64,000 nucleotides of DNA from CAXBNB01 sp040222275 (GTDB lineage Bacteria; Bacteroidota; Bacteroidia; Cytophagales; Cyclobacteriaceae): positions 17,390-81,389 of the forward strand of contig JAVKDJ010000043.1 of NCBI GenBank assembly GCA_040222275.1, given 5' to 3'. The position numbers and the translations under genes are program-made. This document shows, in pieces, positions 53,406 to 62,101 of the stretch (positions are counted from its first letter, which is position 1; every line of letters begins with the position of its first letter). Below the pieces are notes generated by a model. That model was given only the letters and a program-made list of their open reading frames with translations. It was not told where the DNA came from and searched no databases.

Positions 53406-55253
53406 TTACAACCATCCGGGGTTCTGCGAAAGTGTAACCCCTGCAGTCTCGGCATAAAAGTTGATTTCATCTGAAGGTATGGATTGCAAATAGTCCCTGT
53501 CCGGATCAATATAGTAACCACGAGCCGTTTCTGTGGCAAAATCGGAATCCCTCCAGAGAGGATTAACATACTCACCAAGTACTCCGGCTGTTACACCCAG
53601 AACAAGCTTCAACTCGTCCAATTGTCCGGCAGTAAAACCCGCCGCTAGTAGCGTCTCTTCGTCATCCCAATAGTCTTGTAACTCTTGAAAGTAGGCACCC
53701 CTGGGTTTGTAGCCGTTGATCACATCTTCGTATATAGCCCATCTTTTGAGGTCATCATTCCTAAACCCTTCTAGCAATAGCTCTACCCTGCGTTCCCTGC
53801 GTATCTCGTTCAAAATGTTTGAGGCAGCAGGATCATATCCCTGGCTTTCCGTGTATGTCACAGCCCATGAGCTGATATCGGCCATGTTCATGTGTATCAT
53901 ACCTACACGGTCACGTATCACATTCACCGTTTTGTCAATATCAGCCTGGGAAATAGTACCCAGAATAGCTTTGGCTTCTGCATAGTTCAAAAGCGCCTCT
54001 GCTGCTCTCAGGATCAATCTGTCAGTGCTGTTGGCATCCAGGTTCACCGTAGTAATAACACCATGCTTCCAGGTACCATAGCCACCTAATGCACCTCCAA
54101 AATTTCCGGTCATGATCGGATAGATATTACCTCGATTAGCATCTGCACCAGGAAGTCCCTGAGATGCAAAGAAATCTTCATAAGGCCCGCGACTAGGCAT
54201 GTAAATAGCTTCCTGCAATCTTGGGTCCTTAGCACCTATGAGGCTAGATTGATTGGTATAATCAAAGGTCACACTTGACAATCCCTCTGGCAGTCCATCG
54301 CTCAACAGGGCATTGTCCACCACACTTTTGGTGGGACTCCCACCCCCCATACTTAAAGATACCCTGGTAGTAGTGGCTTGAAGTCCCAAATCCACATCAT
54401 AACCTCTCCAGAAATATGCACCATCCACGCCATTGTAGTCTTCTTGTACAAACAAATCTGTATATACAAATCCAGGGCGGCCTTTAAAAAGTGTCACACC
54501 GTTATCTATCAACATATCCCCGGCTTCTACAGCTTCTTGCAGGAACTGGCTACCATCCCTCCCGGAAACTGCGAAAGGTGTACTTTTTTGTCCGTGATAA
54601 TACTCCCAGCTGCCTTCAAACAAACCTACCCGTGTTTTCAATACTAGGGCCGACTCTTTGTTGAGCCTGCCATTTGTAGCTGATCCAACACCTTGCCATT
54701 GCATAAGGGCGATAGCCGAATCCAGATCCTGGATGATTTTTTCCGCTATAAAATCCCGACTTTCACGTACTTTATACAGATCAGGGTCTTCTGTGCCCAG
54801 GGCCCTATCGATATACGGAACACCTCCAAAAGCCTGAAGCAAATTAAAATAGTACCAGCCCCTGGCATAAAAAGCTTCTCCAATGTAATGGTCAACCGAG
54901 GGATCCCTGCTGGCCTTTACCTTGTTGTCCAACAAGTAATTGGCGTTTCTGATGTTGGAATAATTATTATTCCAGGTACCAGAAGTAGAGCTGGCCACAC
55001 CCGTGTTGTTCCACTGGTATATGGTACCGTTTACAGTATTGGCATCTACAAAATTATCAGAACTTGGTGCGGTATTTCGCCAATTAAAGCCTGGGCTAAT
55101 AGAAGGATACAAGCCATTCATGTAATTCCTGAAATCACTTGCTTGTGTAAAAAAGGTCGCATCACTAGGGACATCCTCTGGTGCAAGATCTAACTCCGCA
55201 CAACTGATCATTAACAATAATAGTCCCGGTATAATATATCTTAATTTTTTCAT
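53406..55253 (-). CDS. susD: SusD/RagB-family glycan-binding lipoprotein, locus 2
   Basis: About 615 aa from ATG at 55253, which gives MKKLRYIIPGLLLLMISC (lipoprotein signal); a longer frame reaches into susC. SusD motifs: AFYARGWYYFNLLQAFGG (about 125-142), LILRAAEALLNYAEAKA, IRRERRVELLLEGFRNDD and LKRW. Only distantly similar to the SusD at 11.6 kb, so the two pairs probably bind different oligosaccharides. Start lies 26 bases after the end of susC. Confidence 0.95.
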   Translation of the reverse strand: MKKLRYIIPGLLLLMISCAELDLAPEDVPSDATFFTQASDFRNYMNGLYPSISPGFNWRNTAPSSDNFVDANTVNGTIYQWNNTGVASSTSGTWNNNYSNIRNANYLLDNKVKASRDPSVDHYIGEAFYARGWYYFNLLQAFGGVPYIDRALGTEDPDLYKVRESRDFIAEKIIQDLDSAIALMQWQGVGSATNGRLNKESALVLKTRVGLFEGSWEYYHGQKSTPFAVSGRDGSQFLQEAVEAGDMLIDNGVTLFKGRPGFVYTDLFVQEDYNGVDGAYFWRGYDVDLGLQATTTRVSLSMGGGSPTKSVVDNALLSDGLPEGLSSVTFDYTNQSSLIGAKDPRLQEAIYMPSRGPYEDFFASQGLPGADANRGNIYPIMTGNFGGALGGYGTWKHGVITTVNLDANSTDRLILRAAEALLNYAEAKAILGTISQADIDKTVNVIRDRVGMIHMNMADISSWAVTYTESQGYDPAASNILNEIRRERRVELLLEGFRNDDLKRWAIYEDVINGYKPRGAYFQELQDYWDDEETLLAAGFTAGQLDELKLVLGVTAGVLGEYVNPLWRDSDFATETARGYYIDPDRDYLQSIPSDEINFYAETAGVTLSQNPGWL

Positions 55254-55279
55254 TTTCTTCTGTTTTTTGAATTGACTAC

Positions 55280-58200
55280 TCAAATTCCTACCCTCACGCC
55301 CAACGAGAATGTCCTTTGAGGAGGATAGGTTCTCGCATCGTCTTCAATCTGCAAGGGGTCAACACTTTTGTTCCATTGCTTTCTGAATACAAAACCTGCA
55401 TTTTCAACACTAAAGTTGACAGCCACATTTCTTAAGCCCACTTTTTCCACCATCACTGCCGGCAGTTGATAACTCAAATTGATGTTCTTGATGCGTAGAT
55501 GCGCGAGGTTGAAGGCATAGCGGCTGTTGGGAAAAGCTGCATGGGGTACCTGGTTGTTGATCGTCCAATAATGCCTTGGCAGAAAAGCATCCGTATTGTC
55601 GGTCCTCCAATATCCATGTTCCTCGATCAAATAGGGATCTACCCACCTGAAGGCCCCCACCAAAGGTCTTCGGAATGAATACACCGTTTGCTGTCCTACA
55701 CCATCAAATAATGCGGATAAGCTCAATCCTTTCCAATCTGCCTGTAGTGCAATATTGTACCTGTATCGTGGATAATCGTACCCCAATAAACGTCGGTCTC
55801 CCTGGGCATTCCACAGGCCACCATTTCCCTGATCTATCACACCATCCCCGTTGGCATCTGCATACAACAAATCCCCGGGAATAAACCAATCCCGGTTAGC
55901 ACGGTTATGCTTTACCCAGTGAGGATTGTTGAGCACATCCTCGGTATTTTGCGCAATGCCTGTCACATCAAGGCCATACACTTCGCCAAACCTTTGTCCT
56001 ACTGTCCATGTATTTCTAAGTCCAGCTTCATTCGGATCTTCATATTCCACCACATAACCTATGTAGTCGGACATTCCGAAGCGTACGCTGTATCTGACCG
56101 GGCTGCCGCCAAGGCTACCGATTTGATCTTTCCAGCGCATTATGAGTTCCCAACCTCTTGTTTCAGAAACTGAGTTGTTGGTTCTTGGAGGGGCAATGCC
56201 TAAAACTTCAGGCAGCTTCGCAGCAGGTCCCACCTGATCGTATGAAGTCCTTTGATACCACTGGTATTCGGCCTGTAATCTATTTTCTAAAAACCCTATT
56301 TCCCCACCGAATCCTATGTTGCGCACACGTACCCAGGTAAGGCTCTCAGGGATAAGCGCAGGTTGGCTTGCAAAAGGAGGCCTACTGCCATCTATAACAA
56401 CCCCAGTCTGTGCACTCGTTCCGAGAGTAGATATATATGGGTATAAACCTGACCTGGCCGGATCACCCTGCTCACCCCAGTTGGCAGTAAGCTTCAACTT
56501 ATTTACCGGTAGATTTTCGGGCCAAAAATTTTCCATGTGAATGTTGTAGCCTGCTGACACAGCAGGAAAAAAGGCCCATCTGTCTTCAGGTGCAAATCGT
56601 GAAGAGGCATCATAACGGGAATTCATTTCTAGCAGGTATTTGCCTTTGTAGTTATAGTTCAACCTCATGAAAGCCCCGGCATTAGCCCAAGTTGATATGT
56701 CGTCTCCTAAGAGGATATTATCTCCAAATGCAGCATTCAAAGATGGAATGCTTGTGCTATAAAAATCAGATCGACGACCAAATAAATTCTCGTATCGATT
56801 TTCTTCTTCGTTATAACCTACAAGTGCTAAAAAATTATGATCGCCAAACTGACGGGTATAGGAAGCACTCAAATTCATCACGGTATAAGTTGTGTTGGAA
56901 GATGACTTATAAACTGCATCCTGGGTAGGATTTCTCCTGCTGTCAACGGGCGTTCCGTCAGCATCAAACCCAAAAAAAGCAAATTCGGTACGATCTCCAA
57001 ATTGATGGTTGAACCTCATGGCATAATCTGCCTTTAAAGTCAGGCCCTCCATGGGTGTCACCGCTACATCGACCTTATTGAACACTTCATTTGTTACAAT
57101 GTCGTAGGTACCGGCCGCACCTTTAATGCTTGGTATCAAACTGAATTCATTCCAGGAGCCATTGTCCTCAGTTATAGGAAAGTGGTTGGTATCAAAAATG
57201 TTCTCAAAAATAGTTCCATCAGACTGTCCACCAATACCAGTACCCCCTCCATTCCATATCTGGGGCCTTAAGGTTTGTTCTTTGGTATAGCGTGTGTTGA
57301 CCCCTACGGTCAGCCATTTGTTAATTTCGGTACTTGCCCGCACACTTGCTGTGTTGCGTACTGCCCAATCCACATCTGAGTTGTATATTCCTTCACGCTT
57401 ATCGCGACCGTAACTGAAATAATAGGATGTTTTGTCAGTTCCCCCACCCACACTTAAGTTGTATCGCTGGTTGAGAATATTATTTTTGAAAGCTGCAGCA
57501 CCTAAATCTTCGTTGGCGTGGTAACCGCTCACTTTTATATACTTGCCATTGGCACCAATCTCATTTTTATAGTCTATTTCACCTTCCACATATTGCCTGA
57601 TCAATTCAAGTTGTGTATCGGACATCAAAGACCCGTTTGAGTTCGTAAGAAATTCCTGTGAAATTAGTGCCCGCTGGTAGGAATCATATTGATCAGGAAT
57701 ACCAAGGGGCTGGCTAAACTGAAAATCTGCACTGAAATTGATCGACAAGTCGCCCCCTTTGCTGCCAGACTTTGTAGTGATCAGAATCACACCATTGGCA
57801 CCCCTGTTGCCATAAATTGCCGCTGCAGAGGCATCTTTCAATACTGAAATATCGGCCACATCGTAAGGATTGACATAGCGGATATCCTGGGCAACACCAT
57901 CCACTAAAACAAGGGGTTCAGCCGACTGGCTACCATTACCAACACCATTAAAACCAGTAAACCCTCTAATGTTCAGACTTGGTTGATCGTCTGGTGCGCT
58001 TCCGTTGATGTTTATGTTCAGGTTTGGTACGGATGCAGTAAGCATCTCCGCTACTGAGCGCACTGGCCTATTTTGAAGGTCATTTCCATCTACGGTGGCC
58101 ACTGAAGAAGTCAGGTGTTCTTTCTTTATCTCTCCATATCCAACAATGACCACTTCTTCCAGTTGCTCAAAGTCAGGCTGCATTTGAATGTCGATGACAT

Positions 58201-58801
58201 TCTCAGTGCCCACTACCCTTTCGATGCTTTTGTAGCCTACAAAAGAAATTGTCAAAATTGCCCCTTCTGGTACAGTCAGGCTGTAGTTGCCATCAAGGTC
58301 AGAGGTTGCACCAGTGGTAGTGCCCTTCAAAATGACGCTCGCACCCGGCAATCCTTCCCCGTTTTCATCGGTGATCTTTCCTGAGATGGAGACATCAATA
58401 AAACCTTCACCCTCGCCTGTTTCAGCGTACCGGTACAAAGTCTTTACCTCAATATTGTCATTTACCTGTTTGAACTTAAGGTTGGCCGATTGAGACACAT
58501 CCAGCAACACATCATATAGCAATGCATTTTTGTACTTTTTGTTCAATAGGACCTGGCTCCTCAGATCGTTTTCATCAAACACAAATTTGAAACCACTGGA
58601 TTTCTCAATTTTGTTAAAAGCCTTTTTCAATCTATCATTGGAAAAGGTAACATCAACCCTAACTTCTTTGACACTGGTTACCCTTTGTGCATTGGTAGCC
58701 CCTGCTGCCAGGAGCATGGAGCACAAAAGAAACTGTGAAAAAAAGCCTAAAGCAGAATACATTAATACTTTTTTAAATAGTTGTAATAGTTTAAAATTCA
58801 T
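55280..58801 (-). CDS. susC: SusC-type TonB-dependent transporter with STN domain, locus 2
   Basis: About 1173 aa from ATG at 58801 (MNFKLLQLFKKVLMYS), the same start sequence as the other susC; the longest frame adds 19 unlikely residues. Signal peptide, STN domain (about 50-115, VDVTFSNDRLKKAFNKIE), carboxypeptidase-D-like domain (about 140-215), plug with DASAAAIYGNRGANGVILIT, and barrel to the terminal FSLGVRVGI. It imports oligosaccharides and signals through the neighbouring FecR. No minus-strand TAnnTTTG box in its leader. Confidence 0.95.
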   Translation of the reverse strand: MNFKLLQLFKKVLMYSALGFFSQFLLCSMLLAAGATNAQRVTSVKEVRVDVTFSNDRLKKAFNKIEKSSGFKFVFDENDLRSQVLLNKKYKNALLYDVLLDVSQSANLKFKQVNDNIEVKTLYRYAETGEGEGFIDVSISGKITDENGEGLPGASVILKGTTTGATSDLDGNYSLTVPEGAILTISFVGYKSIERVVGTENVIDIQMQPDFEQLEEVVIVGYGEIKKEHLTSSVATVDGNDLQNRPVRSVAEMLTASVPNLNININGSAPDDQPSLNIRGFTGFNGVGNGSQSAEPLVLVDGVAQDIRYVNPYDVADISVLKDASAAAIYGNRGANGVILITTKSGSKGGDLSINFSADFQFSQPLGIPDQYDSYQRALISQEFLTNSNGSLMSDTQLELIRQYVEGEIDYKNEIGANGKYIKVSGYHANEDLGAAAFKNNILNQRYNLSVGGGTDKTSYYFSYGRDKREGIYNSDVDWAVRNTASVRASTEINKWLTVGVNTRYTKEQTLRPQIWNGGGTGIGGQSDGTIFENIFDTNHFPITEDNGSWNEFSLIPSIKGAAGTYDIVTNEVFNKVDVAVTPMEGLTLKADYAMRFNHQFGDRTEFAFFGFDADGTPVDSRRNPTQDAVYKSSSNTTYTVMNLSASYTRQFGDHNFLALVGYNEEENRYENLFGRRSDFYSTSIPSLNAAFGDNILLGDDISTWANAGAFMRLNYNYKGKYLLEMNSRYDASSRFAPEDRWAFFPAVSAGYNIHMENFWPENLPVNKLKLTANWGEQGDPARSGLYPYISTLGTSAQTGVVIDGSRPPFASQPALIPESLTWVRVRNIGFGGEIGFLENRLQAEYQWYQRTSYDQVGPAAKLPEVLGIAPPRTNNSVSETRGWELIMRWKDQIGSLGGSPVRYSVRFGMSDYIGYVVEYEDPNEAGLRNTWTVGQRFGEVYGLDVTGIAQNTEDVLNNPHWVKHNRANRDWFIPGDLLYADANGDGVIDQGNGGLWNAQGDRRLLGYDYPRYRYNIALQADWKGLSLSALFDGVGQQTVYSFRRPLVGAFRWVDPYLIEEHGYWRTDNTDAFLPRHYWTINNQVPHAAFPNSRYAFNLAHLRIKNINLSYQLPAVMVEKVGLRNVAVNFSVENAGFVFRKQWNKSVDPLQIEDDARTYPPQRTFSLGVRVGI

Positions 58802-58808
58802 AATTTTG
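58781..58808 (+). promoter_or_regulatory. Plus-strand promoter across the susC start, locus 2
   Basis: TAATTTTG at 58801-58808 matches the Bacteroidota -7 box; TTG at 58781-58783 is 17 bases upstream, slightly short. The surrounding 27 bases are identical to the locus 1 copy. Confidence 0.4.
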
Positions 58809-58813
58809 TTATG

Positions 58814-58925
58814 TTTTACTGTAACACAATACATTAAGACACATAGAGCGAACATCATCGTGCTTCGAAACCGGATTTCGTTCTATTTAAAACTAAGGCA
58901 GTGCTCCTTGAGCGCTGCTTTTTTT
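58814..58925 (+). ncRNA. Predicted cis-antisense sRNA over susC leader, locus 2
   Basis: From the plus-strand promoter to T7 at 58919-58925. The 3' end carries stem 58898-58905 / 58911-58918 (GCAGTGCT with AGCGCTGC, one G-U pair) followed directly by seven T, a canonical intrinsic terminator on the plus strand. A second small stem, CGAAA/TTTCG, lies inside. RNA of about 110 nt, antisense to the susC leader. Same position as in locus 1, but the hairpin sequences differ, which argues for a conserved function rather than copied sequence. The start is approximate. Confidence 0.4.
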
Positions 58926-58965
58926 ATTCCTGTCTAGCTAACTCATTATTCAGACGATTTAGGGT

Positions 58966-60006
58966 TTAAAATTTAATTTCAACTTTTTTGCCACTGATTT
59001 TATAACTGAAATTTTCAGTTCGGCTCAATGAATTCAATACTGATTCGAGCGGCTTGTTGTCGAACTTTGCGCTCAAATTCCAAAGTCTTTTATTTCCTTT
59101 CGTCACTGATATTTCCACACCATACCACCTTTCCAGTTTCTCAAAAACCTCACGCTGGTTGGATGAATTGAAACTCAGCAATCCTTCCTTCCAACCGATG
59201 TTGGTATCATAGTCGAAAGAAATTTGAGTCAAACTCTGGCTGCCTCTGTCAAAAGAAGCCCCAAATCCGGGGGCAAGTAAAATGTTCGAACCATCCTGAT
59301 GGTTCACTCGTTCCACTTGCACTACTCCAGAAACCAGGAAGACTTTGTTGGTTTTTTCTTGTGGGTAGGCACGTACATTGAAAGACGTACCAAGGGCAGT
59401 GGTGGAAATACCATTAGAGACGACAGTAAAAGGCCTTGCCTTGTCGTGGAACACGTCAAAAAAAGCTTCCCCGCTCAAACGGACCAACCTTTTGTTGTTG
59501 ATGGTGTCGCTTTCGAATGTCAAGCTACTCTCAGCATTCATTTTCACCATGGTGCCATCGGGCAACTCAAAAGTAGATTTCACCCCAGTAGGGTTGTCCC
59601 TGGTAAAAGCACCCTGAACAGAACTGGCTACCCGTCCCGTGTCTTTTTCCTGATATTTCATCAATAAAAAAGTACTCACTGCCACCACCACCAGAATAGC
59701 CGCTATCTTTGACCAATAACCAAAATTCAACCTGATGGACTTACCATTCGTTTTTCGGATGCCGGAATCCATATCCCGAACAGGTTGATAAATCTGTTTG
59801 ATTTCTTCGACACTCAAATCACCCCTTTCATCGTATTCAATAGAATTGATCAATTCTATTGCTTCATCAACCACCTCCTTCTTCCCAGGGTTGCTGTTCA
59901 CCCAGCCCTCCCACTGCTTATCCAAAGCCGGTGTTGGGTTTTTCACCCATTCCACGAAAGAGTCATCTTTCAACAAATCGATTTGGTCAACTTTATTATT
60001 TTCCAT
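58966..60006 (-). CDS. FecR-family anti-sigma factor, locus 2
   Basis: 346 aa. Cytoplasmic sigma-binding region (1-90), a membrane segment (about 100-118, IAAILVVVAVSTFLLM), the periplasmic FecR domain (GVKSTFELPDGTMVKMN, LSGEAFFDVFHD, TALGTSFNV) and the C-terminal part seen in Bacteroidota FecR proteins (FNSSNQREVFEKLERWYGVE). Located 371 bases after the sigma gene and about 165 before susC. Transmits the SusC signal to the sigma factor. Confidence 0.93.
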   Translation of the reverse strand: MENNKVDQIDLLKDDSFVEWVKNPTPALDKQWEGWVNSNPGKKEVVDEAIELINSIEYDERGDLSVEEIKQIYQPVRDMDSGIRKTNGKSIRLNFGYWSKIAAILVVVAVSTFLLMKYQEKDTGRVASSVQGAFTRDNPTGVKSTFELPDGTMVKMNAESSLTFESDTINNKRLVRLSGEAFFDVFHDKARPFTVVSNGISTTALGTSFNVRAYPQEKTNKVFLVSGVVQVERVNHQDGSNILLAPGFGASFDRGSQSLTQISFDYDTNIGWKEGLLSFNSSNQREVFEKLERWYGVEISVTKGNKRLWNLSAKFDNKPLESVLNSLSRTENFSYKISGKKVEIKF

Positions 60007-60377
60007 GATTTTGATAAATGATTATTGAGTCTTGTGCCTATAAAGAGAAGGCCAAATCGAAATGTGTCCATTTTGGTCAAAAAAAATAAATATTTTTTTG
60101 ATTTACATACCCTTGTCTGTTGACAAGCAGGCCTACACCCTTTCAAAAGGGGAATAAAGGCATTTTTAGAATGTTGAAAATTTAATATGCAGTTGCCCCG
60201 ATAATGCATCTGGGTATTTTGCCCAGTTCAATCCCGGGATCAAAAACCAAAATAACGGTATATGCTATGTCAATGGGTAAGGGAATCCTTTCGTTTAGCG
60301 GTGGAAAGTATTGAGAAAACTGTTTTGAAAGAACCGGGGTTTTGGGAACTAAATGGATTTGAAAAGCCACTGGGTGG
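60007..60377. other. 371-base gap between sigma factor and fecR, locus 2
   Basis: No gene seen. AT-rich near fecR, with plus-strand TTGGT at 60073-60077 followed by an A-tract, 67 bases before the start, similar to locus 1. A small hairpin CTTGTC/GACAAG lies at 60112-60127. Possible ECF sigma target promoter. Nothing else recognised. Confidence 0.35.
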
Positions 60378-61031
60378 TCAATCCGAAAAATAGAAGAAAA
60401 ATAAAGACAACACCAACAATATCAAGTTTCTTAGTCCATCCAATGCCCTATGGAGCAGCTTCCGGGCAGAGCTCTTATCGCTTAGTCCCATTATCCCGGC
60501 TATTTCTTCGTAGGTAAACCCATCATAGTAATAATGAATGATAACATGTTTTTGCTTTGCAGATAATTTATTTAAAGCTTCAGACACCCGGTTTTTGAGA
60601 CTGGCTGATTCCTCTTCCCCCGCCCATTTCATTTCAACCGAAACCTGGTCTGCCATAGCCGTATCCAGGCGAAAATCTTCCCCCTTCACAAACCTGCTGT
60701 CTATTTTTAGTGTATGCTGTATATTTCGGTATAAGGCTTTAAAAAGGTATGATTTGATGGATGTAACCTTAACAGATGCATCCTTTGTTTTCTTCAGGTT
60801 GATAAATAAATCCTGAATGCAATCCTTTAGCAACTCCCTGTCCTGAAGAAATTGGCGCCCAAAACGAAATAGCATTTTTACATGGACAATATAAATGTAG
60901 CCAAGCACATCATCATTTTCTTCAAGGTACTGCCTCCATAGCTCCTGATCATCCAACCCCTGAAGTTGTAGGTACTTTTTCTTCGACAAAAGGGCCTCAA
61001 AAGAATATCCGGAATCCATCAACTGTTTCAC
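60378..61031 (-). CDS. ECF sigma-70 factor with hydrophobic C-terminal tail, locus 2
   Basis: 217 aa. Region 2 (about 32-105: ELWRQYLEENDDVLGYIY, LLKDCIQDLFINLKK, KSYLFKALYRNIQ) and region 4 (about 145-200: ALNKLSAKQKHVIIHYYY, FTYEEIAGIMGLSDKSSARK). The last 17 residues, LILLVLSLFFFYFSD, are strongly hydrophobic and could touch or enter the membrane, perhaps aiding contact with the FecR protein. A consensus promoter lies just upstream. Confidence 0.92.
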   Translation of the reverse strand: MKQLMDSGYSFEALLSKKKYLQLQGLDDQELWRQYLEENDDVLGYIYIVHVKMLFRFGRQFLQDRELLKDCIQDLFINLKKTKDASVKVTSIKSYLFKALYRNIQHTLKIDSRFVKGEDFRLDTAMADQVSVEMKWAGEEESASLKNRVSEALNKLSAKQKHVIIHYYYDGFTYEEIAGIMGLSDKSSARKLLHRALDGLRNLILLVLSLFFFYFSD

Positions 61032-61068
61032 TTCACAATAAAAGGTTCTTAAAAATAAACCTTTTGTG

Positions 61069-61098
61069 CAAATGTATATACATAAAAGAAAACCTCAA
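61069..61098 (-). promoter_or_regulatory. Housekeeping-type promoter of sigma factor 2
   Basis: Minus-strand TTG (61098-61096), 19 bases, TACATTTG (61076-61069) match the consensus exactly, giving a start near 61062 and a leader of about 30 bases. Confidence 0.55.
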
Positions 61099-61185
61099 TT
61101 TCAAAAATGCCAACGCTTTTAGGCCATCGGTGCTGCTGCCAGTTACTAAATGCTATTGTGCTTTACCTTGGGAAGGTTTTGTTAA

Positions 61186-61347
61186 AGGAAAAAACCAGTG
61201 AAACCAACTATCCCAGAAGCAAGGGTTCAAGGGATTCTTTCAAACAAAAATGGTGGTGAATGTGTGAACTATCAATTATTGCCTCCTGAATTTGAATTGA
61301 AAACGTCAGGATTTGTTGTTGAATTTAACAATGAAGTAGGTTCATGA
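61186..61347 (+). pseudogene. 3' fragment of a protein gene, possible AlbA_2/ATP-binding regulator
   Basis: An open frame of 53 codons without a convincing start, ending VNYQLLPPEFELKTSGFVVEFNN and a TGA at 61345. The PPEFELKTSGFVVEF pattern is like the C-terminal strand pair of AlbA_2-type ATP-binding regulators. Upstream frames are closed, so this is a remnant. It sits between the PUL and the tmRNA gene and may mark the edge of the acquired region. The family is a guess. Confidence 0.3.
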
Positions 61348-61488
61348 GGGTTCTACTTCCCATTGGATCATAAGTCTCATGGCCTGGGTTTCCCTGCCCC
61401 TCCTGGCTTGACCCTTTGTCATTTTCTACAAAATCACGCACCGAATCACGCACTTTCACAATGGTTTCAGATGAATAAAACAAGGGTC

Positions 61489-61532
61489 TAAAAAACCAAA
61501 AACCCCTTAAATAATAAAATTTAAGGGGTTTT
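61489..61532 (-). terminator. Intrinsic terminator of the tmRNA gene
   Basis: 14-bp perfect stem (61499-61512 with 61519-61532, AAAACCCCTTAAAT and its complement), six-base loop, followed on the minus strand by a T-rich tail (TGGTTTTTT). It begins 22 bases after the mature tmRNA end. Confidence 0.8.
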
Positions 61533-61554
61533 GGATAATTTGATGTGTACATCG

Positions 61555-61917
61555 TGGAGCCGCAGGGAGTCGAACCCTGGTCCAGCTAAGGAAACCAATA
61601 GGCTTTCTACATGCTTAGTTGCTTTTGATTGTCGGGAAACCCAAGGCCAGCAACAAGCCTAAAGGCATCCTTATACGCGATTTACTTCGCTCCTACATCA
61701 CGTACCTGTAGTCGCTAGTCCCGCGTGTGATGCCTCGGGTACCAACCCGGCAGGACAGGGGGTTGGAGAGACACATTGCGACTAATCTATCGATTAAGCT
61801 GCAAGGGCGTAATTGTTTTCGCCATTTAAAAAGTGTGAAGGTTTGTCAACGGGAAATACCCACAACTCCCGGCATGCTTACATACGATCGCACTTACTGT
61901 CAAGTCCAGTCGGCCCC
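61555..61917 (-). ncRNA. ssrA: tmRNA (transfer-messenger RNA)
   Basis: The 5' end GGGGCCG (61917-61911) pairs with CGGCTCC near the 3' end (7 bp including a G-U), next to a T-arm with GGTTCGACTCCC; the discriminator A is at 61555 and CCA is not encoded (CGA follows). The tag frame at 61823-61794 reads GGC GAA AAC AAT TAC GCC CTT GCA GCT TAA, that is GENNYALAA, close to Bacteroidota tags. It rescues stalled ribosomes with SmpB. About 363 nt, normal length. Confidence 0.95.
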
Positions 61918-61933
61918 ATATATAGTTCAATTG

Positions 61934-61965
61934 CAAAGTTATCAGATTATATCAACGTAGTTCAA
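61934..61965 (-). promoter_or_regulatory. tmRNA promoter
   Basis: Minus-strand TTG (61965-61963), 21 bases, TAACTTTG (61941-61934). Transcription would start about 10 bases before the mature 5' end. A good internal check of the promoter model used elsewhere in this window. Confidence 0.6.
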
Positions 61966-62101
61966 AGTTTCGAAGTTTAAATTTTAATGAGGTGGAAAGT
62001 TAAAAGTCAGTGGTTAACAGTTAATGGTTGTCAGCAAAATTGTTCCCCGATATTTATATAATGTTTGTTGATAATTGTCTATTGATAATTAACTTGCGCG
62101 C

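Noticed and set aside
61325..61552. 75-aa minus-strand frame between tmRNA and the gene remnant
   Set aside because: It runs through the tmRNA terminator hairpin and has no recognisable domain.
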